Source: an uncultured Oscillospiraceae bacterium (lineage in GTDB: Bacteria; Bacillota; Clostridia; Oscillospirales; Acutalibacteraceae). From it: a DNA stretch of 59,743 bases. Position numbers and translations under genes: made by a program. Within the stretch, counting starts at the first letter, position 1; each line of letters starts with the position of its first letter. Location: contig CAJUSM010000003.1 of the NCBI GenBank assembly GCA_910588935.1, positions 1 to 59,743 of the forward strand, written 5' to 3'. This document shows positions 24,563 to 33,200 of this stretch, piece by piece. The notes under the pieces were generated by a model, which did no database searches, was not told the origin of the DNA, and saw only the letters and a program-made list of their open reading frames with translations.

Positions 24563-25053
24563 TTGTGCTCAGGGGCAATTCCGGCAGCGGCAAAACCTGT
24601 ACCGCCCGGGCTTTGCAGGAGAAGTTTGGAGCAAATACCATGCTGATTTCTCATGATATGGTTCGTATGCAAATCCTCCATGTAAGGGGCCGGGAAGGAG
24701 TAGAAAGGTCTCTGCCGCTGATGATTTCGCTGCTGCAGTATGGCAGGCAGCATTCAGAGGTCACCATTCTGGAGGGAATATTGCCTGCCAAAGCATATAG
24801 CCCTTTGTTTCAAGCTGCTTTAGAGACCTTTCAAGAGGAGATTTTTGCCTATTATTACGATATATCCTTTGAAGAGACTCTGCGCCGCCATAGCACCAAG
24901 CCCAACCGGGAGGAGTTTGGGGAGCAGGAGATGCGCAAATGGTGGCAGGAAAAGGACTTTCTCCCGATGATTTCGGAAACGGTGCTGAGAGAGGATATCA
25001 GCCTGGGGGCTGTGGTGGAGCTGATTTACCGGGACATTACAGCAAAAATATAA
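24550..25053 (+). CDS. Small P-loop kinase-like ATPase of unknown substrate
   Basis: 167 aa. Walker A LRGNSGSGKTCTAR at 7-19; the rest resembles AAA_33/zeta-toxin/chloramphenicol-phosphotransferase-like kinases (LISHDMVRMQILHV, then LEGILPAKAYSPLF as a Walker B-like strand, and a LID region RRHSTKPNREEFGEQEMRKWW). It probably phosphorylates a small molecule. It overlaps aroB by 13 bases and ends the operon before a good terminator; no antitoxin-like partner is seen, so a toxin role has no support. RBS GGTGGAG. Confidence 0.75.
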   Translation: MAKLIVLRGNSGSGKTCTARALQEKFGANTMLISHDMVRMQILHVRGREGVERSLPLMISLLQYGRQHSEVTILEGILPAKAYSPLFQAALETFQEEIFAYYYDISFEETLRRHSTKPNREEFGEQEMRKWWQEKDFLPMISETVLREDISLGAVVELIYRDITAKI

Positions 25054-25067
25054 GAGCAAAACTGAGA

Positions 25068-25103
25068 AAAACGCTGCCAGGGCAATACCGGCAGCGTTTT
25101 TTT
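25068..25103 (+). terminator. Terminator of the aroF-tyrA-aroB operon
   Basis: AAAACGCTGCC (25068-25078) pairs with GGCAGCGTTTT and seven T finish at 25103. Strong rho-independent terminator 15 bases after the kinase stop. Confidence 0.92.
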
Positions 25104-25166
25104 GCGCTATTTTTCTAAACCTGCTTTTGGTATGGCAGGGCAAAGCGGGTTATTTGCAAATATCTC

Positions 25167-25203
25167 TTGACAAAAGATATACTATGTAGTACGATATATA
25201 TCG
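25167..25203 (+). promoter_or_regulatory. padR promoter with two palindromic operators
   Basis: -35 TTGACA at 25167-25172 and -10 TACGAT at 25190-25195, 17-base spacer. Two palindromes overlap the core promoter: TACTATGTAGTA (25180-25191) and the perfect CGATATATATCG (25192-25203). PadR-family repressors bind such TACTAnnTAGTA-type sites, so autorepression is likely. Confidence 0.7.
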
Positions 25204-25218
25204 AAGAGGTGATTTGCC

Positions 25219-25551
25219 ATGAATGTAGATGAGTGGAGATCCCAAATTAAACGGGGAACTTTGGAGTACTGCATTTTGCTGATGATCCGCCAAGCGCCCC
25301 GATATGGCTACGAGCTCATCAGCTGTTTAGAAGCTTGGCCAATTTTGGCGGCCCGGGAGAGCACCATCTATCCCTTACTTCGACGGCTGCTGAAGGAGGG
25401 GTTTCTGACTGCGTTCTGGCAGGAGACCGCAGAAGGCCTGCCTCCCCGAAAGTATTATACCATCACCCCCCAAGGCCTGGAATACCTAGACGCAATGGAT
25501 GGGGAATGGAACAGCCTTGTGAAGGCAATAGATGGGATAAAAGGAGAATAG
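25219..25551 (+). CDS. PadR family transcriptional regulator
   Basis: 110 aa, winged-helix PadR_N: KRGTLEYCILLMIRQAPRYGYELI, STIYPLLRRLLKEGFL, then RKYYTITPQGLEYLD, and a short C-terminal helix for dimerisation. Members sense small hydrophobic compounds or cell-envelope stress and repress adjacent transporters. GAAGAGGTG serves as RBS. It is followed 2 bases later by a HAAS-domain membrane protein, a very common pairing, and then by a response regulator and ABC transporter genes. Confidence 0.93.
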   Translation: MNVDEWRSQIKRGTLEYCILLMIRQAPRYGYELISCLEAWPILAARESTIYPLLRRLLKEGFLTAFWQETAEGLPPRKYYTITPQGLEYLDAMDGEWNSLVKAIDGIKGE

Positions 25552-25553
25552 AC

Positions 25554-26111
25554 ATGGGAAATTGGGTAAATGATTATCTTGAAAAGATCGAGAAATATCT
25601 GCGGCCCTTGCCGGCGGGGGAGCGGGTGGATATTACGGCAGAGATCAAAAGCGAAATTATGGAGTTGCAGGCAGCGGGCAAAACGCCAGAGGAAATTTTG
25701 AACCGATTGGGCACGCCGGAGGAATTGGCTAAGGGATATCTGGGCGGGGCAATCCTTAAGGATCCGGCCTTCACGTTCCGAAAACTGGGAGCAATCTTGG
25801 CCTTTTATAGCCTGGCTGGCGCGGCTTGGCTTTTTGTGCTTCCTGTTACCAGTGTGCTGGGCGTCAGCTTTATGTTCAGCGGTGTGGCGGCGGCAGTGGC
25901 GGGAATCATCCAGTTTGCGGCCCACCTGTTGGGGATTGAGCTGCCTTGGGTATGTATGCAGTGGGGGGACTATGCCTTGCCTCCAGAGCTGGCGCTGCCC
26001 TGTGCAATTGCTATTGGCGCGCTCCTTTTTTTGGCGGGCAGGCTGTGTTGGGGCCTTACCTTGAAAATCATTGGAAAGCTCAGCTCCGCCCGGGCAAAAA
26101 TCCAGAATTAA
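25554..26111 (+). CDS. HAAS (DUF1700-like) domain membrane protein
   Basis: 185 aa from ATG 25554, AAGGAG 7 bases upstream. The N-terminal 65 residues form the HAAS domain (WVNDYLEKIEKYLRPLPAGERVDITAEIKSEIMELQAAGKTPEEILNRLGTPEELAKGYL), a three-helix module; three to four hydrophobic helices follow (about 85-110, 115-135, 150-170). HAAS proteins are partners of PadR regulators; they probably anchor or modulate them or the neighbouring transporter at the membrane. Exact activity unknown. Confidence 0.85.
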   Translation: MGNWVNDYLEKIEKYLRPLPAGERVDITAEIKSEIMELQAAGKTPEEILNRLGTPEELAKGYLGGAILKDPAFTFRKLGAILAFYSLAGAAWLFVLPVTSVLGVSFMFSGVAAAVAGIIQFAAHLLGIELPWVCMQWGDYALPPELALPCAIAIGALLFLAGRLCWGLTLKIIGKLSSARAKIQN

Positions 26112-26123
26112 AGGGGAGGGCGT

Positions 26124-26801
26124 ATGAGTAAAATATTGGTGATTGATGACGACCTGCACATAGGCAATCTTCTGGAAGAATTGCTCACCGCATCTGGCTA
26201 CCAGGTGACCCGGGCCTATTCCGGCACAGAGGCCCTTTTGCTGCTGGATACCTGCTGCCCAGACCTGATTCTGCTGGATTTAATGCTCCCTGGCCTTTCT
26301 GGAGAGGAAATCCTGCCCCAAATAGAGGGGATTCCAGTGATTGTAGTCAGTGCAAAAGCTGGAATCGACCAGAAGGTGGATTTGCTGCTAGGAGGCGCGG
26401 CCGACTATGTGACCAAGCCCTTTGATACCAAAGAATTGCTGGCCCGGGTGGCGGTGCAGCTGCGCGGCGGTTCCCACCGGGAGAAAAACCGCCTGACCTA
26501 TGGCTCCCTTTCCCTGCGTACAGACACGCACAGCGTCTCTGTAGGCGAAAGCCAGGTTCATCTTACCCCTACAGAGTACGCCATCCTCCGGCAGCTGATG
26601 CGCAACCCCAGCCAGGTGCTCACCAAGTCTCAGCTGCTGGACAGAATCTCTCTGGATACCCCGGACTGTACCGAGAGCTCCCTAAAAATCCATGTAAGCA
26701 ATCTGCGAAAAAAGCTGCGGGCGGCAGGAGGCAGAGATTACGTAGAGGCGGTATGGGGCATAGGGTTTAAGCTCAGCGAGGGTACAAGAGAAAGCGGCTA
26801 A
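26124..26801 (+). CDS. OmpR/PhoB-family response regulator
   Basis: 225 aa. Receiver domain with acidic pocket Asp8-Asp10, phosphoacceptor Asp52 in LLLDLMLPG, and Lys98 in VTKPFD; C-terminal winged helix with LTPTEYAILRQLMRNPSQVLTKSQLL and SLKIHVSNLRKKL. Likely partner of the histidine kinase 2.5 kb downstream, with the ABC transporter in between, as in bacitracin/lantibiotic-type modules. It probably binds the repeats before the ATPase gene. RBS GGGGAGG. Confidence 0.94.
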   Translation: MSKILVIDDDLHIGNLLEELLTASGYQVTRAYSGTEALLLLDTCCPDLILLDLMLPGLSGEEILPQIEGIPVIVVSAKAGIDQKVDLLLGGAADYVTKPFDTKELLARVAVQLRGGSHREKNRLTYGSLSLRTDTHSVSVGESQVHLTPTEYAILRQLMRNPSQVLTKSQLLDRISLDTPDCTESSLKIHVSNLRKKLRAAGGRDYVEAVWGIGFKLSEGTRESG

Positions 26802-26906
26802 CCCCAAGAGGCGGGCGGCCGCAAAACTGTGGAAAGGCGCGCTTTGCCGCTTTGGGCGACTGGAGAACGGTCATTGGCTTTCAGCATCGGGCTGCCAGGC
26901 GGCATT

Positions 26907-26962
26907 TTTACATTTTCTTTACTCTTTTCTTTCCCGGTTTCTTTACCTTTTGAGTGTATACT
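26907..26962 (+). promoter_or_regulatory. ABC operon promoter with TTTAC direct repeats
   Basis: TTTAC occurs at 26907, 26918 and 26942, the first two exactly 11 bases apart (one helical turn), within a pyrimidine-rich tract. The -10 is TATACT at 26957-26962 with no -35 consensus at the expected place. This layout fits activation by an OmpR-type regulator binding tandemly. Confidence 0.6.
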
Positions 26963-26994
26963 ATACCTCATCATCTAGGAAAGGAAGCGCCCAC

Positions 26995-27930
26995 ATGGAA
27001 TACGTTCTTCAAACCAAAGCCTTGGGCAAGAACTACCGGAAGTTTAAGGCCTTGGAAAATCTAACAATGTCTGTGCCCAAGGGGGCAATTTACGGCATTG
27101 TAGGCAAAAACGGCGCGGGGAAAACCACCCTGCTCCGGCTTATCTGCGGCCTGCAGTGCCCTACCTACGGTACCTATAGCCTATATGGAATCAACAACAA
27201 CCAGCCAGAGATAGTAAAGTCCCGGCGGCGCATGGGGGCAGTGGTGGAAGCCCCCTCGATCTGCATGAGTATGAACGCGGAAAATAACCTGAAGCAGCAG
27301 TGCAGGGTACTGGGCCTGCCGGATTTTTCCTGTGTGCCAGAGCTTCTGGAGCTGGTGGGCCTTACCGGCACTGGCAAGAAAAAGGCGAAAAATTTCTCCT
27401 TGGGTATGCGCCAGCGCCTGGGCATCGCTGTGGCGCTATGCGGTGATCCCGACTTTTTGGTGTTGGATGAGCCTGTGAACGGCCTGGACCCCCAGGGGAT
27501 TGTAGAGATCCGGGAGTTGGTTCTCAAGCTGAACCGGGAGCGGAACATTACTGTGCTGATCTCCAGCCATATTTTGGAGGAGATGCATAAGCTGGCCACC
27601 CATTACGGCTTTATAGACGGCGGGCATATGCTTCGGGAGATCAGCGCCGAAGAGCTGGAGGCCACCTGCCGCAAGTGCGTTCGTGCCGATGTCTCCAACC
27701 CCAAGGCTGCCGCTTTGGTGCTGGATGAGATGGGCCTGGAGTACCGGATTCTGGACGGCAAGCAGGTGGATGTTTACGATGCGGTGAACGTCTCTAAGCT
27801 GGTTAAGGCCTTTTCGGACCAGGGCTGCGAGGTGTACTCCGTGCAGAACCATGACGAAAGCCTAGAGAATTATTTCCTGAATTTGGTGGGCACGGCGGGC
27901 AACGCCGGGAAAGGGGTAAGCCATGACTAA
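26995..27930 (+). CDS. ABC transporter ATP-binding protein (bacitracin/lantibiotic immunity type)
   Basis: 311 aa from ATG 26995 with GGAAAGGAAG upstream. Walker A GKNGAGKTT (37-45), signature FSLGMRQRLGIA, Walker B FLVLDEPVNGLDP, and H-loop SSHILEEM. The C-terminal 90 residues are the usual extension of the BcrA/NatA-like subfamily. It powers the ABC-2 permease whose gene overlaps its 3' end. Role inferred from the gene set: export or self-protection against cell-envelope-active peptides. Confidence 0.93.
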   Translation: MEYVLQTKALGKNYRKFKALENLTMSVPKGAIYGIVGKNGAGKTTLLRLICGLQCPTYGTYSLYGINNNQPEIVKSRRRMGAVVEAPSICMSMNAENNLKQQCRVLGLPDFSCVPELLELVGLTGTGKKKAKNFSLGMRQRLGIAVALCGDPDFLVLDEPVNGLDPQGIVEIRELVLKLNRERNITVLISSHILEEMHKLATHYGFIDGGHMLREISAEELEATCRKCVRADVSNPKAAALVLDEMGLEYRILDGKQVDVYDAVNVSKLVKAFSDQGCEVYSVQNHDESLENYFLNLVGTAGNAGKGVSHD

Positions 27931-28831
27931 ACTGCTTTGCGCCAATTTTCACGCTATGATCCGTTCGAAACGCTTTTGGCTGGGGGCTGGCATGATGCTG
28001 GCGTCCTCTCTATACGCCATTGTGGATGTGAATCACATGAAGCAAGTGGCAGACTTTGAGGGCTCCCTGGAGTCTGCGGCTTTCCAGTTTGCCATTATCC
28101 TTTTTCTCATTTTGCCGGCACTGGGTAGCCTGTTTATCAATACCGACTACTATGATGGCACCATCCGGAACAAGCTTACTGTGGGCCACAGCAGGGCCAA
28201 AGTGTACCTGGCAAACCTGATTACCATTTTCGGGGTGGGCCTGTTCTACACTGCAATCAATATGGCCGTCTGCCTGGCGGTAGGCATCCCTGTGCTAGGA
28301 AACTTTACCCAGCCCCAGGAGACTATGGTCCGGATGCTGCTTTTGCTGCTGGTTTTCTTCTCTGTTACCGCCCTGTTCACCATGCTGGCAACTTTAATCT
28401 CCAACCGCTCTGTGCTATTGATCTGCGTGTTCATGACCTTTGGATTGATACTTGCCTCTCAGTTTGTAAACGGTAAGCTAGAAGAGCCTGAAATGGTTGA
28501 TGATTACGATGGAGTCACCATGACTACTATGGACGATGGAACGATGAAGATGGAGTATCTGGACAAAGACGGAAACCCGATTGACCGGGAGGACATCCCC
28601 CGCGTCCACAACCCCTACTACGTGGAAGAGCCTATGCGTACCATCCTGCGCACCATCAACACCATCCAGCCCGGGGGACAGCTGATTGAGGTGCTGGAAG
28701 AGGGCCATCGTGAACCGGACGGAACAGTGATCCAAACGCCTTATTGGCAGCTGGTCCTCTACGCTTTGGGGCTGAGCCTGGTCATCACAGGGGCGGGCAT
28801 TGTCTTCTTCCGCCGGAAGGACCTAAAGTGA
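27923..28831 (+). CDS. ABC-2 type permease
   Basis: 302 aa with about six membrane helices (e.g. 17-35, 55-75, 105-125, 135-165, final 280-297) and an extracellular loop between roughly 185 and 265 rich in Asp/Met. It has the family motif NTDYYDGTIRNKLTVGHSRAKVYLANL and the typical end VFFRRKDLK. Overlaps the ATPase gene by 8 bases. Works with it as transporter; the second permease gene next to it is degenerate, so it may now act as homodimer. Confidence 0.88.
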   Translation: MTKLLCANFHAMIRSKRFWLGAGMMLASSLYAIVDVNHMKQVADFEGSLESAAFQFAIILFLILPALGSLFINTDYYDGTIRNKLTVGHSRAKVYLANLITIFGVGLFYTAINMAVCLAVGIPVLGNFTQPQETMVRMLLLLLVFFSVTALFTMLATLISNRSVLLICVFMTFGLILASQFVNGKLEEPEMVDDYDGVTMTTMDDGTMKMEYLDKDGNPIDREDIPRVHNPYYVEEPMRTILRTINTIQPGGQLIEVLEEGHREPDGTVIQTPYWQLVLYALGLSLVITGAGIVFFRRKDLK

Positions 28832-28838
28832 CCGCAGT

Positions 28839-29250
28839 ATGAGCAGGCTTATTTCAGCAAATATCCATAAAATACGGACGAGCTGGTATTTGTGGGCTGG
28901 AGCGGCGTTAATGCTCATCTATAGCATATACAATACCGTGAATGCCTACTGGGTGGGGGAAAGCGCGTTTCCCCTTTTCGACTGCATCGTTACCCTTATT
29001 ACCTCCTTGCCGCCTTTAGCCCTGCATATATCAATTCTGGTTACCAGGACGGCATCCTGCTGGCTATGCTGATCAGCAGCCGAGGGATGGGGCTGATTTT
29101 GGAGATGAACCTTGGCGGTAAGACTGTAGAGCTGCTGGAAAATATCTGTGGGTGCCCCGTTGTGGGTACTGGCCGTAAACGCTGGGGCGGTATCGCTTTT
29201 TGTCCACTATGGCCGGGTTGCCGCTCTCTCAAGAAAAAGACATCAAAATA
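28839..29250 (+). pseudogene. Remnant of a second ABC-2 permease
   Basis: ATG at 28839 gives a normal permease start (MSRLISANIHKIRTSWYLWAGAALMLIYSIYNTVNAYW), stopping at 29072 after a shift near 29010; the next frame continues FSPAYINSGYQDGILLAMLISS, homologous to the DYYDGTIRNKL region of the first permease. A third frame near 29148 yields a hydrophobic tail VGAPLWVLAVNAGAVSLFV. Total length is far below the ~300 aa expected, so a large internal part is missing as well. Clearly non-functional. Confidence 0.8.
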
Positions 29251-29264
29251 AAGGGGCCCTTCTT

Positions 29265-30157
29265 ATGGAGTGGATACTTTGGATTTCACTGGCCTGTGCC
29301 GCTGTGGCTGTCCTAATACTGGCAGTAAAAATTCATCTAATGAAAAAAGCCGCAAGAGAAATAGCCCAGGGCTTTGCGGAAAAGCTGAAAGAGGATACCA
29401 ATACCCTTATCGACCTTTCCTCCCGAGACAGAAGTATGCGTGCCTTGGCCTCGGCGGTTAACCGAGAGCTTCGCCGGCTTCGTGCCCTGCGGCGGCGCTA
29501 TCAGCAGGGCGACATGGAGCTGAAAGCCGCGGTTACCAATATCTCTCATGATCTCCGGACACCTTTAACAGCGATTTGTGGCTATCTGGACTTAATGGAG
29601 AAGGAGGAAAAATCAGAGCAGGCGGCAAACTATCTGCATATTATCCGGGGTCGGACAGAGCTTCTTCGGCAGCTTACGGAAGAGCTTTTCCGCTATTGCA
29701 TTGTCCTCTCAGATCCAGAGGGCCTGGAGGCGGAACCCTTGGATTTAGGCAGTGCGCTGGAGGTCAGCTTGGCGGCCTTTTATACCGACCTTACCGCCAA
29801 AGGCATTACGCCTCAAATAGTTATGCCAGAAGAGAAGGTGGTCCGCCGGCTGGACCGGGCGGCCCTTTCCCGCATATTTGCCAATCTGCTTAGCAATGCG
29901 GCAAAATATAGCGATGGCGACCTGCAGGTCAGCTTATCCCCGCAGGGAAAAAGGTGTTGTTTGTCAATTCCTGCCGGGCGCTCAGCGAGGTAGAGGTGGA
30001 AAAGCTATTCGACCGCTTCTATACTGTGGAGGCCGCGCGGAAGTCTACCGGCCTGGGGCTCGCCATTGCCCGGGCCTTGGCAGAGCGCATCGGCGGGGAA
30101 TTGACAGCTGATTATACGAATGGAAAACTGATTATTACGGCAAATTTTCCCCAATAG
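29265..30157 (+). pseudogene. Sensor histidine kinase interrupted by a frameshift at GGGAAAAAGG (possible recoding site)
   Basis: From ATG 29265 (AAGGGG upstream): one N-terminal membrane helix (4-21), a HAMP-less linker, H-box NISHDLRTP with phospho-His95, N-box NLLSNAAKY. After GGA-AAA at 29946-29951 the zero frame runs to a stop at 29993 without the rest of the ATPase domain. The -1 frame restores KVLFVNSCRALSEVEVEKLFDRFYT (F-box), GLGLAIARALAERIGG (G2) to TAG 30155-30157, 297 aa in total. The heptamer G-GGA-AAA is a canonical -1 slippery sequence, so the product might still be made; otherwise it is a one-base deletion or a sequence error. Partner of the upstream response regulator. Confidence 0.75.
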
Positions 30158-30177
30158 GGTACATGGAGAAAAACCAG

Positions 30178-30205
30178 AAAAGGCGGAGCAGCTGCTCCGC
30201 CTTTT
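30178..30205. terminator. Bidirectional terminator between kinase and surface-protein genes
   Basis: A perfect palindrome GGCGGAGCAGCTGCTCCGCC flanked by AAAA and TTTT. Serves the histidine kinase operon (+) and the SLH protein gene (-) that ends at 30226. Confidence 0.88.
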
Positions 30206-30225
30206 GGTTCATCTATAAAGATTGC

Positions 30226-33200
30226 TTAGCCCATATAGTTCAGCATAATCTGAGCAATTTCTGTGCGCTTGGCATAGCCTCTGGGATCCAAGATACCATG
30301 GCCCTTACCGTTTATAATGCCGTTTTCCGTTGCCCAAAGCATGGCCTTTCTGGCATACTCGTGAACAAGATGGGCGTCAAAGAAGTTCAGCGTATTTCCT
30401 CTGGGTTCCGGCTTGCCAGAGTAGCGCCAGAGCATGGTGACCACTTGCTCCCGGGTAACCGGGTCGTTAGGGCCAAACCTGCTGTTCCCGTATCCTTCGG
30501 CAACCTTTGCCCGGGTAGCCCAGGTAATACAGGGATAATGCCAGTCTAAAGGTTTTACATCATGATAGGGCTTTACAAGCACCCCTTCAAAGGGATCCGG
30601 GCAGCCTTCTGCCTGGTATAGAACCTTGCAGATCATGGCCCGGGTGGCAGGCATATTTGGGCTGTATACGTTTACATTGGTACCGTTCATAATCACGTTG
30701 TCCATGCAGTAGTGTACGGCGTCGTGGTACCATTCCCGGGGATTCAGATCGGTATACATAGCCAGGGGACAGTAAATATCTTTGCCGCAGCTCAGGTAAC
30801 CGGGAGGATCAATGGGCACAAACTCGGCCTGGATGGTATGGTTTTCTGTAACTGAACGGAATACATGGCTTTCCAGAGGACCATAGTCCTCTCCGTCCAC
30901 ATAAAGATGAGCTAGACGGTAACCATTGCTAGCGGTGACGGTAAAGCTTTGGTCCTCGCCTGCTTCTACACTGACCTCTCCAGAGGGAGTAATAAAGCCG
31001 CCGCCAATGGCGCTGGCGGAAATAGTTAGGGGTCTATCCTTCCACACAGCATACAGGGTGGTGTTGCCGGTAAAAGTATAGCTGGAGCCAGTAATTTGTG
31101 TACCGGCAGGGCTGCCGATAGCCCAGCATTTAAATACCTTGCCTAAGGGAGGCGTAAATGTGCAGCTGGGAAGAGTGAAAGCCGTATTGGCAGGGGCGGT
31201 AACATTGGCCATAGAACCTGAGGCTCCATTGCCGCTAAAGCCAATGGTATAACCCCAGTGGGCATAAAGCGTGTGGTCTTTGGCAATAGAAACTGTTGTG
31301 TCGGCTTTTACCTCGCTGCCGCCAACGGCCTCGGTAAACCAACCGGCAAAGGTATAGCCGCCTCTGTGGGCAGAGGGCAGGCTGCCATATTTTTGGCCAA
31401 AGGTCACCTTGCGGGGCGTGGGGTTAGTGGTGGCGCCGTTACCGTCAAAAGTGAGAGTGTATTGGTTGGCTTTCCAAAGGGCGTAAAGCGTGGTAGGCCG
31501 CGGATCTCCAATGACGCCGCCAGTGGAGACCTTTGTATTTTCATCGTTCTTTACAGTGGTCCAGCCGCTAAATTCATAGCCCTCCCAGGTGGGAGTAGGC
31601 AGCGTGGGGTACACAGTGTCTGTAGCGGGAATATCCAGGCGGGTGGGAGTTACAGAGCCTCCATTGGGGTCAAGAGTCAGGGCATTTACAGAAACCCAGT
31701 CGGCATATAGGGTGATATCTTCGGTGACCAAGTCGGCATCTTGCACCAGAGATGCGCGGTCCGAGGCAACCTTTAGCCAGCCTTGAAATTCGTGACCAGC
31801 GCGGGTGGGGTTTGTGGCAGGCAGGGCGTCTTTCAGCTTAGATTTATAGTCTACTTGCTTTGCAGCAGGACCAGCCGGAGCGCCTGTATAGTTGAGGTTG
31901 AAAGTAACTGTATGCTTTATTGGCGTCCAGTGGGCGTAAAGGGTGTGGTCTTTCAGGTTTTCTTCGGTCAGCTTTGTGCTGGCGGTAACCTGGGTGCCTC
32001 CGTCCGCGGCGGTAAACCAGCCGGCGAATTCGTAACCAGTCCGGGTTGGCTTTGGCGCGTCTTTACTTGGAAGAAGGGATTCATAGGTTTTAGTATCTGG
32101 CTTAAATGTTATGCTAGGCCTGCCGGTATAACTGCCGCCATTGGGGTCAAAGGTAAGGGTGTATGTTGCGTCTCCCCACTTAGCGTAAAAGGTTTTTGGT
32201 GTTTCTGTAACAATCTGAGTGGGCTTAATTGCTTGGCCGCTTAAATCTTCGTTGGGAAACCAACCAAGAAAAGCCTGGCCGGTCAGCTTAGGCGTGGGGA
32301 GCTCGCCGTATTTGCTGCCGACAACGTACGACCGCGTAGTGGTTTTGTCTCCATCCACAGTGCCTTCTTTGGCGTCAAAAGTGACCAGAAAGGACCAACG
32401 GGCGTAAAGGGTGAAATTCTCTTTGTCTGGCATCTCAGTTTTGGCGTCTACTTTACTGCCAGCGGTGCCTTGATCGGTTTTTGTGGTATACCAGCCATCG
32501 AGCGTGTAATTTTGAGGAGATTCCGGTTCAAGGAGATCTTCGCTAATAGAACTCATTATCGGCTTCCCGATCTTGATTGTCTGTGACGGCGGGTTGGTAG
32601 GCTTGCCTCCGCCGCCGGTGAAATCCTTATCGGAAACATCGGAGGGATAATTGTAGTCCAGATTAAGCTCAGCTGTAGTTTTTTTCCAGCGGGCGTAGAG
32701 CTTTGTAATTTTGATATTTACTTTGTCATCTGCCTTGACTTGTGCTCCTTTTACTCCGTTTTCATCTTTTTCCGTAGTAAACCAACCGTCAAAGTCATAG
32801 TTTGTAGGATATGTTGGCGGGTAGAGCTTGTTTGTCTCTGTGCCGTCCGACTCTTGAACTATGTATGATGAATCGCCATCATGTACTATGATTTTTTTAT
32901 CTGGAGCATTAAGTGCTGGGGGAGTATAATTAGGCGGGAGGTCATCGGCGGGATAACAATAATAAAGACTGACCTCCACGTCCAAAGGCGTCCATTTGGC
33001 GTATAGGATAGTATCAGCAGTAATTTTAACAGCGGCGGTTAAATCAATGGGCTTACCAACTCCATTTTTGTTGTCAAACCAGCCTTTAAACTGATATCCT
33101 TCACGGGTAGGGTCCGCAGGACACTTATCGCCATAGTTTGTGTCATCATAGGTCACTTGGATTTCAGGGGGAATAACAGCAGGTGCATTACTATAGTTCA

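Noticed and set aside
24550..25053. The P-loop protein as a zeta toxin of a toxin-antitoxin pair.
   Set aside because: No epsilon-type antitoxin gene adjoins it and it is embedded at the end of the aro operon by overlap with aroB.
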